Assembly: GCF_024628865.1 (NCBI RefSeq)
Contig: NZ_CP102384.1
Span: 2,801,001-2,865,000 of the forward strand
DNA from: Sphingopyxis sp. DBS4
Lineage (GTDB): Bacteria; Pseudomonadota; Alphaproteobacteria; Sphingomonadales; Sphingomonadaceae
DNA: 64,000 bases
Reading direction: 5' to 3'
Shown here: piece by piece, positions 28,110 to 35,984 of the stretch
How the letters are laid out: every line of letters begins with the position of its first letter
Numbering within the stretch: the first letter of the stretch is position 1
The notes under the pieces: model-generated
Told to the model about the DNA's origin: nothing
The model's database searches: none
The model's input: the letters and a program-made list of their open reading frames with translations, nothing else
Program-made: the position numbers and the translations under genes

Positions 28110-30257
28110 CTAAAATCGCTTCGACAAGCTGAGCCGCCAACTTCGCGGTTCGCCCGGCGTCACGCGGTCGACGCAGCAACTGTCGGGGAAATAGCGCTTG
28201 TCGAACAGATTGTTGACGTTGAGGCGGATCGTCCAGTCGCGATAGGCATAGGAGAGACCGGCGTCGAAGAGCGCATAGCCCGGCAGCGCGAACAGCGACA
28301 GCGCATCGAAATTACCGTCGAAATCCAGATCTTCGGGGTAATTGTTACCGACCTTGCGGCTGTTGTACTGGAAGCCCGCGTTGATCCCCAGATTGGCGAG
28401 CGGGCCCGAAGGCACGATATATTCGCCGAAAATATTCAGACCATGCTTCGGCACATTCTGAAGCCGCGCGCCCACCGGCAGCAGATTGTCCTTCGTGATC
28501 GTCGCATCGAGATAGGAATAGGCGATGGCGAGCGTCGCGCCGGGCGCGGGATGCCAGGTGCCCTCGACCTCGATCCCGCGGCTGCGCTGTTCGCCGGTCG
28601 TGATGTAGAAGAAGGGGTTTGCCGGGTCCTCGGTCGCGACATTCTGACGCCGCAGGTCGAAGATCGAGACCATGCCGCTCAGGCGGTTCCCGGACTGAAA
28701 CTTGATGCCCGCTTCGATATTGCGCCCCGTTTCGGGCGGCAGCGTGTCGCCGTCGACGGTGAAATATCCCGGCTGCGGCACGAAGGACCGCGACCAGCTC
28801 GCATAGAGCGCGGCGCCGGGCGCGACATTGACCGTCGCGCCGATCCGCGGGCTAAATTTCTTGTCTTTCTGTCCATCCGCGCTCGCCCAGTCGTAACGGC
28901 CGCCCAGCGTCAGCGTCGCGACATCGTCGAAATTCAGATGGTCCTGGATATAGAGGCCCGTCTGCCGCGTCTTGCCGCCGCCCGCATAGGCGGCCGCCGG
29001 ATCGTGGATGAGCGGCGTGTCGAAATCGGGATCGAGCAGGTCGAGCGGGTTCGCCGCCGAATCGAAATTGCTGGCATCGTCACGATAGGCACTCTTGCTG
29101 CTGCGATAATCGAGCCCGACCATGATGTCGTGCTTAACGATGCCGGTCGCGACCTTCAGCGCAAAGCGGCTGTCGACCGCAATGTCCTTGTCGCGCTCAT
29201 AGAAGGGACCATAGATATAGCGGCCCGCGATATGGCCCTGCTGCACGCCATCGACAATATCGCTATCGACGAAACCCGCCCAGAAAATCCAGTTATTGTA
29301 GAATGTCTTGCGATCGGTGTAGCGGAGCGTCTGGTTGAACGACAGCGCATCCGAAAATTGATGGTCGAAGACATAGCCGGCGTGAACGTAGCGCTGGTTC
29401 TGGATCGCGTGATCGACCTCGTCATTGTTGATCGAAAAGTCGATCGGCTGATCGCCATAGGCCCAGGGCAGCACCGTTCCCCACGCTGACACCGGCGACC
29501 ACGGCCGGTCGTGGTTGCGCTCGTAGCGGCCGAGCAGCGTGAGGCGCGTCGCCGGGCCGATGTTCCACGTCAGCGACGGCGCGACATAGATGCGGTTCTT
29601 CGACGCGAAGTCGACGAAATCGCCGCTGTCGCGGAACAACAGGTTGATGCGGCCGAGCAGCGCACCGTCGGCGGTGAGCGGCGCATTGGCGTCGAGGCTC
29701 GCCTCGACGAGGCCGTAGGAGCCGGTCGCGATCGAGGCATCGGCGAAGCCTTCGGGCTTGGGGCGCTTGCTGACGAGGTTGACGATGCCGCCGAGCGGCG
29801 CCGAGCCGAAGAGCATCGACGCCGGTCCCTTCACCACCTCCACCTGTTCGAGCCCGGCCAGCTCATTGTTGGTCCCTGCCGAGTTCAGGCTGGCGAGGCC
29901 GTCGAGATAGACGCTGCCATAGGCCGCGTCGAAGCCGCGAATCTGATAGGCGTCGTAAAAGCCGTAGGTGCTGCTGCGCGACACACCCGCGACGCCGCGC
30001 AGCGCCTCCGCCAACCGCGTCACTCCGCGTTTCTCCAGATCCTCGGCGGTGATCACTGAGATAGCCTGCGGGGTTTCGATGAGCGGAATGTCGGCCTTGC
30101 CGGCCTCGGGAACCGTTTCATATCGGTCGGCGGTGACGACGATCTCGCGGCTGTCGCGCTGCGTCTGCTCGTCGGCTTCGGCGGCCGCGGCGGGCAAGGC
30201 GAGGATGAACGACAGCGCGGTCCCGACGATCAGACGGCCGGCAATGGTCCTGGACAT
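28110..30257 (-). CDS. TonB-dependent siderophore receptor
   Basis: 715 residues from ATG 30257 (a TTG lies two codons up; the site aaggaat suits the ATG). The signal peptide is cut near AAAA, then REIVVTADRYETVPEAGKAD and the siderophore-receptor plug signature IETPQAISVITAEDL. LEQVEVVKGPASMLFGS and the barrel follow, ending in WRLSLSKRF. These features match ferric-siderophore receptors. Upstream in the same direction are a DUF3325-type gene (48 bp away) and a truncated PepSY membrane gene, a common arrangement in siderophore uptake. I see no clear Fur box in the short space before it. Confidence 0.92.
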   Translation of the reverse strand: MSRTIAGRLIVGTALSFILALPAAAAEADEQTQRDSREIVVTADRYETVPEAGKADIPLIETPQAISVITAEDLEKRGVTRLAEALRGVAGVSRSSTYGFYDAYQIRGFDAAYGSVYLDGLASLNSAGTNNELAGLEQVEVVKGPASMLFGSAPLGGIVNLVSKRPKPEGFADASIATGSYGLVEASLDANAPLTADGALLGRINLLFRDSGDFVDFASKNRIYVAPSLTWNIGPATRLTLLGRYERNHDRPWSPVSAWGTVLPWAYGDQPIDFSINNDEVDHAIQNQRYVHAGYVFDHQFSDALSFNQTLRYTDRKTFYNNWIFWAGFVDSDIVDGVQQGHIAGRYIYGPFYERDKDIAVDSRFALKVATGIVKHDIMVGLDYRSSKSAYRDDASNFDSAANPLDLLDPDFDTPLIHDPAAAYAGGGKTRQTGLYIQDHLNFDDVATLTLGGRYDWASADGQKDKKFSPRIGATVNVAPGAALYASWSRSFVPQPGYFTVDGDTLPPETGRNIEAGIKFQSGNRLSGMVSIFDLRRQNVATEDPANPFFYITTGEQRSRGIEVEGTWHPAPGATLAIAYSYLDATITKDNLLPVGARLQNVPKHGLNIFGEYIVPSGPLANLGINAGFQYNSRKVGNNYPEDLDFDGNFDALSLFALPGYALFDAGLSYAYRDWTIRLNVNNLFDKRYFPDSCCVDRVTPGEPRSWRLSLSKRF

Positions 30258-30305
30258 GAGCAATATTCCTTAAGGGGGTCGAAGGCGATCGGCGACGGGC
30301 GGCCT

Positions 30306-30593
30306 TCAGCGGGCCGAGGATTTGCGGGATGAAAGCCGCGCGAGATAAAAAACGATGAGCAGCGCGCCGGCGCTGAGCTGGCCGAGCCATTCGAGCGTGC
30401 CGCGAGCCCAGCCCAGCCCGACTCCCGCAATCGCGTAGGCGAGCAGCAGGCAGAGGAATCCGCCGCCGCGCAGCCTTTTCGAGGTCCCGGTAGCGAGCTT
30501 GCGACCGACAAGGTCGCGCTGATGCCGGTCGCGCGCGAGGCAGAGCAACCCAAAACCGAGCGCAGAGAGAAGGAAGAGGAGGAGGTGGATCAT
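30306..30593 (-). CDS. Small DUF3325-type membrane protein
   Basis: 95 residues with three hydrophobic helices (IHLLLFLLSALGFGLLCLA, FLCLLLAYAIAGVGLGWA, SAGALLIVFYLA) and the charged loop RDRHQRDLVGRKL that marks the family. Such proteins are encoded beside PepSY membrane proteins and siderophore receptors; their function is unknown. The start at 30593 overlaps the PepSY stop (ATGA). Confidence 0.75.
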   Translation of the reverse strand: MIHLLLFLLSALGFGLLCLARDRHQRDLVGRKLATGTSKRLRGGGFLCLLLAYAIAGVGLGWARGTLEWLGQLSAGALLIVFYLARLSSRKSSAR

Positions 30594-31217
30594 GCCGCCT
30601 CCGCCCTGGATGCGGCCGCCGCGCGCGCCGAACGCCGCGGCGCCGTTCGCGCTTGCCCCTGGCGCGCCACCTTGACCGCGGCCAAGCCGAACCCCGCCGC
30701 GATCGCCAGCATCGCGATGTCGAAACCGGCGAACACCATGTCGCCCGACATCAGGCTGGCGGCCAGCAAGCGGCCGGTCGTGAACGCGTCGACCAGCGGA
30801 ACGGCGGCGAAGGCAAGCGCGGTGACGACGAGTCCTTCCAGCCATGCGCGGCGCGGCGGACGCGCGATCGACCAGACCGCGACCGCGCCCCACGCGATGA
30901 AGAACCAGGCGATTTCGCGATCCGCCCGGCCCGCGATGCCGAGTGGGATGAGGCGGTTGGCGAGAAAATAGGTGGCCATCCCGAACGGCAGACCGACGAT
31001 CGCTGCGACATTGAGTTTCTCGACCAGGCGGAAACCGACATGCGGATGGTCGGGATCGGGCAGCCTGGCGCGGCGCTTGACCGTCCACAGGATCAGCCCC
31101 GAGCCGACCATCACGCAACCCGCGACGCCCGATGCGAAATAGAGCCAACGGAGCAGTGGATAGGCGAAGCGGCCGGCGTGGAGGCCGATCATCGTGCCCT
31201 CGGTCGCGGTTGCCGCC
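30590..31217 (-). pseudogene. PepSY-associated membrane protein, 5' end missing
   Basis: The frame encodes about 200 residues with four or five membrane helices, starting inside the family at GTMIGLHAGRFAYPLLRW and running through GSGLILWTVKRR to the end. Full-length proteins have an N-terminal helix and PepSY domains of some 200 more residues, which are absent. Upstream of about 31217 the sequence switches to a TonB-receptor fragment in another frame. The ATG at 31192 could still start translation of a shortened protein. The family is linked to ferric-siderophore reduction or uptake at the inner membrane. Confidence 0.7.
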
Positions 31218-31220
31218 CCT

Positions 31221-31460
31221 GTTTTCGTCGTCGAGCGCGCGGCCGTCGAAGGTCTTGCGAAAGCCGTCGTTGGTCACCGCGCCCAGCGTCAGGCGCGCCG
31301 CCAATCCGTCGGTGATCGGCGCGTTGAGCATCAGATTGCCGTTCATCTGGCCATATTCGCCGAAGGTCAGCTGGGCATTGGCTTCGGCATGGTCGACCGG
31401 TTTGGCGGTCACGAAGTTGACCGAGCCCGCGACGACATTCTTGCCCCACAGGGTAGTCGA
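31221..31460 (-). pseudogene. Internal fragment of another TonB-dependent receptor
   Basis: About 80 codons give STTLWGKNVVAGSVNFVTA, then a barrel strand region (LTFGEYGQMNGNLMLNAP, LTLGAVTNDGFRKTFDGRAL). This is the end of a plug domain and the start of a barrel. It has neither beginning nor end: one side joins an xdhB fragment through about 31 bases of unknown origin, and the other joins the PepSY fragment. Confidence 0.75.
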
Positions 31461-31491
31461 GCCCGATGATGCGCCCGGCATACCAGGTATG

Positions 31492-31901
31492 CTCGGGCGT
31501 CGCGGGCGCATCGAGCGCAGCCAGTCCCTTGCCTGGAGCGGCGGCGGAAACCGCCGCAGTCAAGGCTGACAGAACCGAGATGGCAAGCATGAACGGCGGC
31601 TCGCCCACCGCCTTCGAACGGTGGATCGTCGGCTCGCTGTTATGTCCGCGTTCCCACAGGCGAATGTCCATGTGCGGCCGGTCGCCGGCGGTCGGAATCT
31701 TGTAAGTCGAGGGCGCGTGGGTCAGCAATCGGCCATCGTCCGCGAACACCAATTCCTCTGTGGTCAGCCAGCCCATGCCCTGAATGAAGGCGCCCTCGAT
31801 CTGGCCGAGGTCGATAGCCGGATTGAGTGATCGCCCGACATCGTGGAGGATATCAACGCGCAGCACCTTATGCTCGCCCGTCAGCGTATCAATGACGACC
31901 T
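31492..31901 (-). pseudogene. xdhB: 3' fragment of xanthine dehydrogenase molybdenum subunit
   Basis: From the IS edge at 31901 leftward the frame reads IKVVIDTLTGEHKVLRVDIL, HDVGRSLNPAIDLGQIEGAF, GMGWLTTEEL and SKAVGEPPFMLAISVLSAL, ending near DAPATPE. These are the last 135 or so residues of the XdhB subunit, including the EPPF segment near the active site. The rest of the gene is absent; the break coincides with the IS left end. No xdhA or accessory gene is in the window. Confidence 0.8.
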
Positions 31902-32576
31902 TGATCTGCCCCCTTCTGAGTGGTCCAAAATTGATGATATTTTGGACGACGAAGGAGATATAGAATGCCGAGCAAGAAGCATCGCCCGGAAGAGATTATC
32001 GGCAAGCTACGTGAGGCGGAGGTTGTGCTTGCGCAGGGCGCTACGACCGCCGAGGCGTGTCGTCGGATCGCGATCAGCGAGCAGACCTATTATCGGTGGC
32101 GCAAGGAATATGGCGGCCTGAAGACCGATCAGGCGCGTCGGATGAAGGATCTGGAGAAGGAGAATGCGCGGCTTCGTCGTGCGATCTCGGACCTGACGCT
32201 GGACAAGCTGATCCTGCAGGAGGCTGCCCGGGGAAACTTCTGAGCCCCGCACGCCGCAGGCGCTGTATCGACCACATCAGAATGATGATGCCGGTGTCCG
32301 AGCGGCGGCTGTGCCGCGTGCTCGGGCAGCACCGATCGACGCAGCGCAAGGCGCCACGCGGGGCGGATGACGAAGCGGCCCTCACTGAGGATATCATCGC
32401 ACTGGCCCGGCAATATGGTCGTTATGGCTATCGCCGGGTGACGGCGTTGCTACGCGATGCGGGGTGGCATGTGAACCGCAAGCGGGTTGAGCGTATCTGG
32501 CGCCGCGAAGGGCTGAAGGTGCCACAAAGGCAGCCGAAGCGCGGGCGTCTGTGGCTGAACGACGGATCGTGCATCC
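31902..32576 (+). mobile_element. Truncated copy of the IS3-family element
   Basis: These 675 bp match 56476-57150 of the complete copy with no length difference. They contain the left terminal repeat (tgatctgccccctt...gagtggtcc), the whole first transposase frame (31965-32243, 92 residues, beginning MPSKKHRPEEIIGKLREAE) and the start of the second. Identity stops after gcatcc at 32576, where a decayed integrase begins, so the catalytic DDE domain and right end are lost. It cannot move by itself, though the complete copy could act on its one end. Confidence 0.92.
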
Positions 32577-33108
32577 ATCGCATCGAACACGTCGTCCGGT
32601 CGAAGCTTGCACAGCTCTTCACGCCGCGCTCCGGTGTAGTTAGAGTAGCATGGGAACCCAAGAGAAGGTGTCATGGATGACCGCATCACCCTCGGCGAAC
32701 CTCGCGCTCAGGACGGCCGCACCAGTGCCTCCTGCATGAGGTAGGCGTCCAGCGAACACTGGCAACGAGAACTGCTTTCCAACGTCATCGACAGGGGTGG
32801 CGGAACGGAGGTTTCGACCTCGCTTCGCCTTCGAAATTCTAATGAAGAGGCTCTCGAAATTGATGACCGGCGTGGGAAGCCCATTATCTGCCGCCCATCG
32901 AAAGATGCCGCGCAGGCTGGAAATATGTCGGTTGCGCGTTCGGTTGGACCGATGCTGATCCTTTTTTGCTAAACTCGGGGTCTTTCTCGCAGGCGTTCAC
33001 GAGCATCCGCACTTCGTCGCGGCGCTTCGCCGAAGACATGGCCTCGCCGAAAGACATGCGGAATTGTTGCCATATGTGCTCGCCCGAGCGGCCAGCGGAT
33101 TGGCACAT
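32577..33108 (-). pseudogene. Decayed tyrosine-type integrase
   Basis: Three leftward frames add up to part of one integrase. From 33108: IWQQFRMSFGEAMSSAKRRD. In a second frame from about 32960: RHISSLRGIFRWAADNGLPT. In a third from about 32645: SNYTGARREELCKLRPDDV, the first catalytic-domain block with the conserved arginine of the R-H-R-Y set. Two frameshifts separate them. The C-terminal catalytic part is missing, replaced by the IS fragment. The gene starts about 67 bp from the 3' end of tRNA-Gln and points away from it, the usual layout of an integrative element at a tRNA target. Confidence 0.7.
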
Positions 33109-33177
33109 CTAGGTGCACAATTTTGACTGGCCATTCTCATCAAACCAGCAAAAATCAATAACTTAAATGCCGGCTGG

Positions 33178-33249
33178 CTGGGGCGGCAGGATTCGAACCT
33201 GCGAATGGCGGCATCAAAAGCCGCTGCCTTACCGCTTGGCGACGCCCCA
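33178..33249 (-). tRNA. tRNA-Gln (UUG)
   Basis: The minus strand folds as a full cloverleaf. The acceptor TGGGGCG pairs with CGCCCCA, followed by discriminator G and an encoded CCA (33175-33177). The anticodon stem GCGGC/GCCGC encloses TTTTGAT, anticodon TTG. The T arm carries GGTTCGAATCC. It is a complete, normal gene despite the decayed integrase at its 3' side. Confidence 0.96.
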
Positions 33250-33305
33250 ACGGCCGGTGCGACGCGCGCTCTATAGCGCGGCGCCGGCGATTGCAAGGAA
33301 GGGCT

Positions 33306-33451
33306 TAGGCTGTATCGCCATTCAGAAGATGGCGAGTCGAAAATGGTGGTTTTCCGTGACCCGGAGCGCAGCGTGCTTTCTGCACGTGAGCACCGGAAGC
33401 GCGGAAAGCCGCCATTTGCAGGCCGCCAGAGCTGAATGTCGATGCAGCCTA
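33306..33451. repeat. 146-bp hairpin element (MITE- or REP-like) reaching the ilvE stop
   Basis: The ends taggctgtatcgccattcag and ctgaatgtcgatgcagccta are inverted repeats with 18 of 20 bases matching. Inner segments also pair (aaatggtggttttcc with ggaaagccgccattt), so most of the element can form one long hairpin. Its right end supplies the TAG stop codon of ilvE. It could serve as ilvE's terminator or be a non-autonomous mobile element. Confidence 0.6.
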
Positions 33452-34534
33452 GAGCCGCGTGACCCAGCCGTGGGGGTCGGGCGCAAGGCCGCGCTGGATG
33501 CTCACCAGCCGGTCCTTGAGCATGTTCGTGACCTGGCCGGGACCGCCGGCGCCGATCGTGAAGCTACTCTCGCCGCGCGTCACCTTGCCGACCGGGGTCA
33601 CCACCGCCGCGGTGCCGCAGGCGAAGCTTTCGGTGAGGCGCCCGCTTTCCGCGTCGGCCTGCCACTGATCGATCGCATAGCGTTCCTCGCGCACCGTCAG
33701 CCCGGCGTCCTTGGCCAGCGTGATCAGCGCGTCGCGGGTGATGCCGGGCAGGATCGTGCCGGTCAGCGGCGGCGTGACGATGCTGCCGTCGTCCATGACG
33801 AAGAACATGTTCATGCCGCCCAGTTCCTCGATCCAGCGATGCTCGGCGGCGTCGAGAAAGACGACCTGGTCGTGCCCCTTGGCGATCGCCTCGCTCTGCG
33901 CGACGAGGCTCGCGGCATAGTTGCCGCCGCATTTGGCGGCGCCGGTGCCGCCCGGCGCGGCGCGGGTATAATCCTCCGACACCCACAGCGACACCGCGGG
34001 CGCGCCCGACTTGAAATAATTGCCGACGGGCGAGACGATGACGAGAAAATGATATTCCGAGGCCGGCTTGACGCCTAGGAACACTTCGCTCGCATACATG
34101 AAGGGGCGAAGATAGAGCGCGCCGCCCGCGACCGGCGGGAACCAGTCGGCGTCGGCGGCGACGGCTTCCCTGACCGCCGCGATGAACAATTCCTCGGGCA
34201 GTTCGGCCATCGCCATGCGGCGCGCGCTGGCGTTGAAGCGCGCGGCATTGGCCTCCGCGCGAAACAGCGCCATCGAACCGTCGTCGAGGCGATAGGCCTT
34301 CAACCCCTCGAAAATCTCCTGCGCATAATGGAGCACCGCGGTCGCGGGATCGAGCGACAGCGGCCCGCGCGGCATCACCTTCGCATCGTGCCAGCCCAGC
34401 CCCTCCTTGTAGCGGATCGACACCATATGGTCGGTGAAGACGCGCCCGAATTGCGGATCGGCGATCGCCGCCGCGCGTACGTCGTCCGCCGTCGGATTGG
34501 GGTGCGGAAGGCGGGCGAAGGCGGGAGCAAGCAT
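33449..34534 (-). CDS. ilvE: Branched-chain amino acid aminotransferase
   Basis: 361 residues of the fold-type IV PLP aminotransferases, of the longer BCAT form (MVSIRYKEGLGWHDAKVMPR, LHYAQEIFEGLKAYRLDDGS). The PLP lysine is in GAAKCGGNYAASLVAQ, and the C-terminal phosphate loop is ACGTAAVVTPVG. It moves the amino group between glutamate and the keto acids of Leu, Ile and Val. It is a single gene with its own start, followed by the hairpin element. It is divergent from a MarR-type regulator 91 bp away. Confidence 0.95.
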   Translation of the reverse strand: MLAPAFARLPHPNPTADDVRAAAIADPQFGRVFTDHMVSIRYKEGLGWHDAKVMPRGPLSLDPATAVLHYAQEIFEGLKAYRLDDGSMALFRAEANAARFNASARRMAMAELPEELFIAAVREAVAADADWFPPVAGGALYLRPFMYASEVFLGVKPASEYHFLVIVSPVGNYFKSGAPAVSLWVSEDYTRAAPGGTGAAKCGGNYAASLVAQSEAIAKGHDQVVFLDAAEHRWIEELGGMNMFFVMDDGSIVTPPLTGTILPGITRDALITLAKDAGLTVREERYAIDQWQADAESGRLTESFACGTAAVVTPVGKVTRGESSFTIGAGGPGQVTNMLKDRLVSIQRGLAPDPHGWVTRL

Positions 34535-34625
34535 GACGGAAACCCTTGTTATTCGGGATGTGACTCAGGGATGAGAGATGCGCGCCTCTTGCCAAAGGCA
34601 GGCGCGGAGCGCAACGGTAGTGACC

Positions 34626-35135
34626 ATGCAGGATGAAAATTTTCTTTCACAAGTTCCCGCCGCCTCTGCCCTTTTCTTGCGCGAGGCCGAGGTGCGCCGC
34701 GGCATCGAATATCTGTTTTTCGGCCATGGCGCGCTGTGGCGCGCGATCGACGCGCGGCTCGCCGAACATGCGCTCGGGCGCGCGCATTACCGCGCGCTCT
34801 ATTTCATCGCGCGCGCGCCGGGGATCACGATTTCGGATCTGCTCGCACTGCTCGGCATCACCAAGCAGTCGCTTGGGCGGGTAATCAAGGAGCTCGAGGC
34901 GCGTGACTATCTGACGACGCGCCCCGGCGGCCGTGACCGGCGGCAAAAGGAACTGCGCCTCACCTCCAGCGGCCGCGCGGTCGAGGCCGCGATCTTCCAG
35001 CAGCTCCGCGACGCGATGAGCCGCGCCTATACCCATGCCGGGCAGCAGGCGGTCACCGGCTTCTGGCAGGTCAGCGAAGCGCTGATGCCCCCGCGCGAGC
35101 GCGAGCGGGTGGCGAAGCTGGGGAGCGAAGGCTAA
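34626..35135 (+). CDS. MarR-family transcriptional regulator
   Basis: 169 residues with the winged helix at about 55-115: ISDLLALLGITKQSLGRVIKELEARDYL, with the wing TTRPGGRDRRQKELRLTSSG. These regulators act as dimers on nearby promoters, so the divergent ilvE is a possible target, although I see no clear operator. The end overlaps proC, on the opposite strand, by four bases. Confidence 0.88.
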   Translation: MQDENFLSQVPAASALFLREAEVRRGIEYLFFGHGALWRAIDARLAEHALGRAHYRALYFIARAPGITISDLLALLGITKQSLGRVIKELEARDYLTTRPGGRDRRQKELRLTSSGRAVEAAIFQQLRDAMSRAYTHAGQQAVTGFWQVSEALMPPRERERVAKLGSEG

Positions 35136-35962
35136 GCGTCGCCCCGCGCAATATCCGCCAGCTCACGGCCGCGGTCGCGCGCCGCGCGCAGCACGTTGGT
35201 GAACAGCGCCGCGAGTTGGCCGTCCTCGTCGAGCACGTCGAGCCCCGCCTGCGTCGTCCCGCCCTTGCTCGCGACCTGCGCGATCAGAGTGCCGGGCTTT
35301 TCGCCGCTATCGGCGAGCAGTGCGGTCGAACCGCCGAAAGTCGCCATCGCGAGCTTGAGCGCATCGTCGGCCGACAGGCCGAGGCGCTCGCCCGCCGCGG
35401 CATAGGATTCGATCAGGCGGAAGACAAAGGCCGGGCCGCTGCCGGTGAAAGCGGTGACGAGGTCCATCGCCGTGTCGTCGGCGAGCGGCACCACGGTGCC
35501 GAGCGGCGTCAGCAGCGCCGTTACCGCTGCTTCGTCGGCGTCCCCGGCGCTGGCGACCGCCGACACGCCGGCGCCGATGCGCGCGGCGAGGTTCGGGAGG
35601 ATGCGCACCTGCGCCTTCGCCTCGGGAAAGCGCGCCGCGAGATCGGCGAGCGACACGCCGGCGAGGATCGACAGCAGATGAAACGCGCCCGTCGCGACCG
35701 GGGCGAGGTCGGCCGCGACCTCGCCGAGCTGCTGCGGCTTCATGCCGAGCATGATCCAGTCGGCGCCGGTCCCCGCGTCCTTCCATTCGGCCAGCGATGC
35801 GAAATGCGCGATTCCCGCGCGCGGAGCCGCATAGGGATCGACGATCGCGACCGATGCAGGGTCGAGCCCCGCCGCGAGCCAGCGATCGAGCATCGCGCCC
35901 GCCATATTCCCGCACCCGACCAACAGCAGTCGGCCGCCGAAATTCCGCAAAGTCTCGCTCAT
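35132..35962 (-). CDS. proC: Pyrroline-5-carboxylate reductase
   Basis: 276 residues from ATG 35962. The N-terminal Rossmann domain has LLLVGCGNMAGAMLDRWL and the NADPH loop, the centre has ILPNLAARIGAGVSAV, and the C-terminal signature is ASKGGTTQAGLDVL. It makes proline from pyrroline-5-carboxylate. The frame is open 30 codons above, but that stretch is a lysine/arginine run unlike the family. It lies 22 bp after the phosphatase gene on the same strand and may be co-transcribed. Confidence 0.95.
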   Translation of the reverse strand: MSETLRNFGGRLLLVGCGNMAGAMLDRWLAAGLDPASVAIVDPYAAPRAGIAHFASLAEWKDAGTGADWIMLGMKPQQLGEVAADLAPVATGAFHLLSILAGVSLADLAARFPEAKAQVRILPNLAARIGAGVSAVASAGDADEAAVTALLTPLGTVVPLADDTAMDLVTAFTGSGPAFVFRLIESYAAAGERLGLSADDALKLAMATFGGSTALLADSGEKPGTLIAQVASKGGTTQAGLDVLDEDGQLAALFTNVLRAARDRGRELADIARGDA

Positions 35963-35984
35963 CGTCCCCTTCTTCTTCTTTCTT

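Noticed and set aside
31189..31511. A single fused gene joining xdhB, receptor and PepSY parts
   Set aside because: The parts lie in different frames and are all internal or terminal pieces, so no working fusion can be made.
32997..33296. 99-codon minus-strand frame across the tRNA
   Set aside because: It reads straight through the tRNA-Gln gene, and part of it is the familiar false peptide made by translating tRNA.
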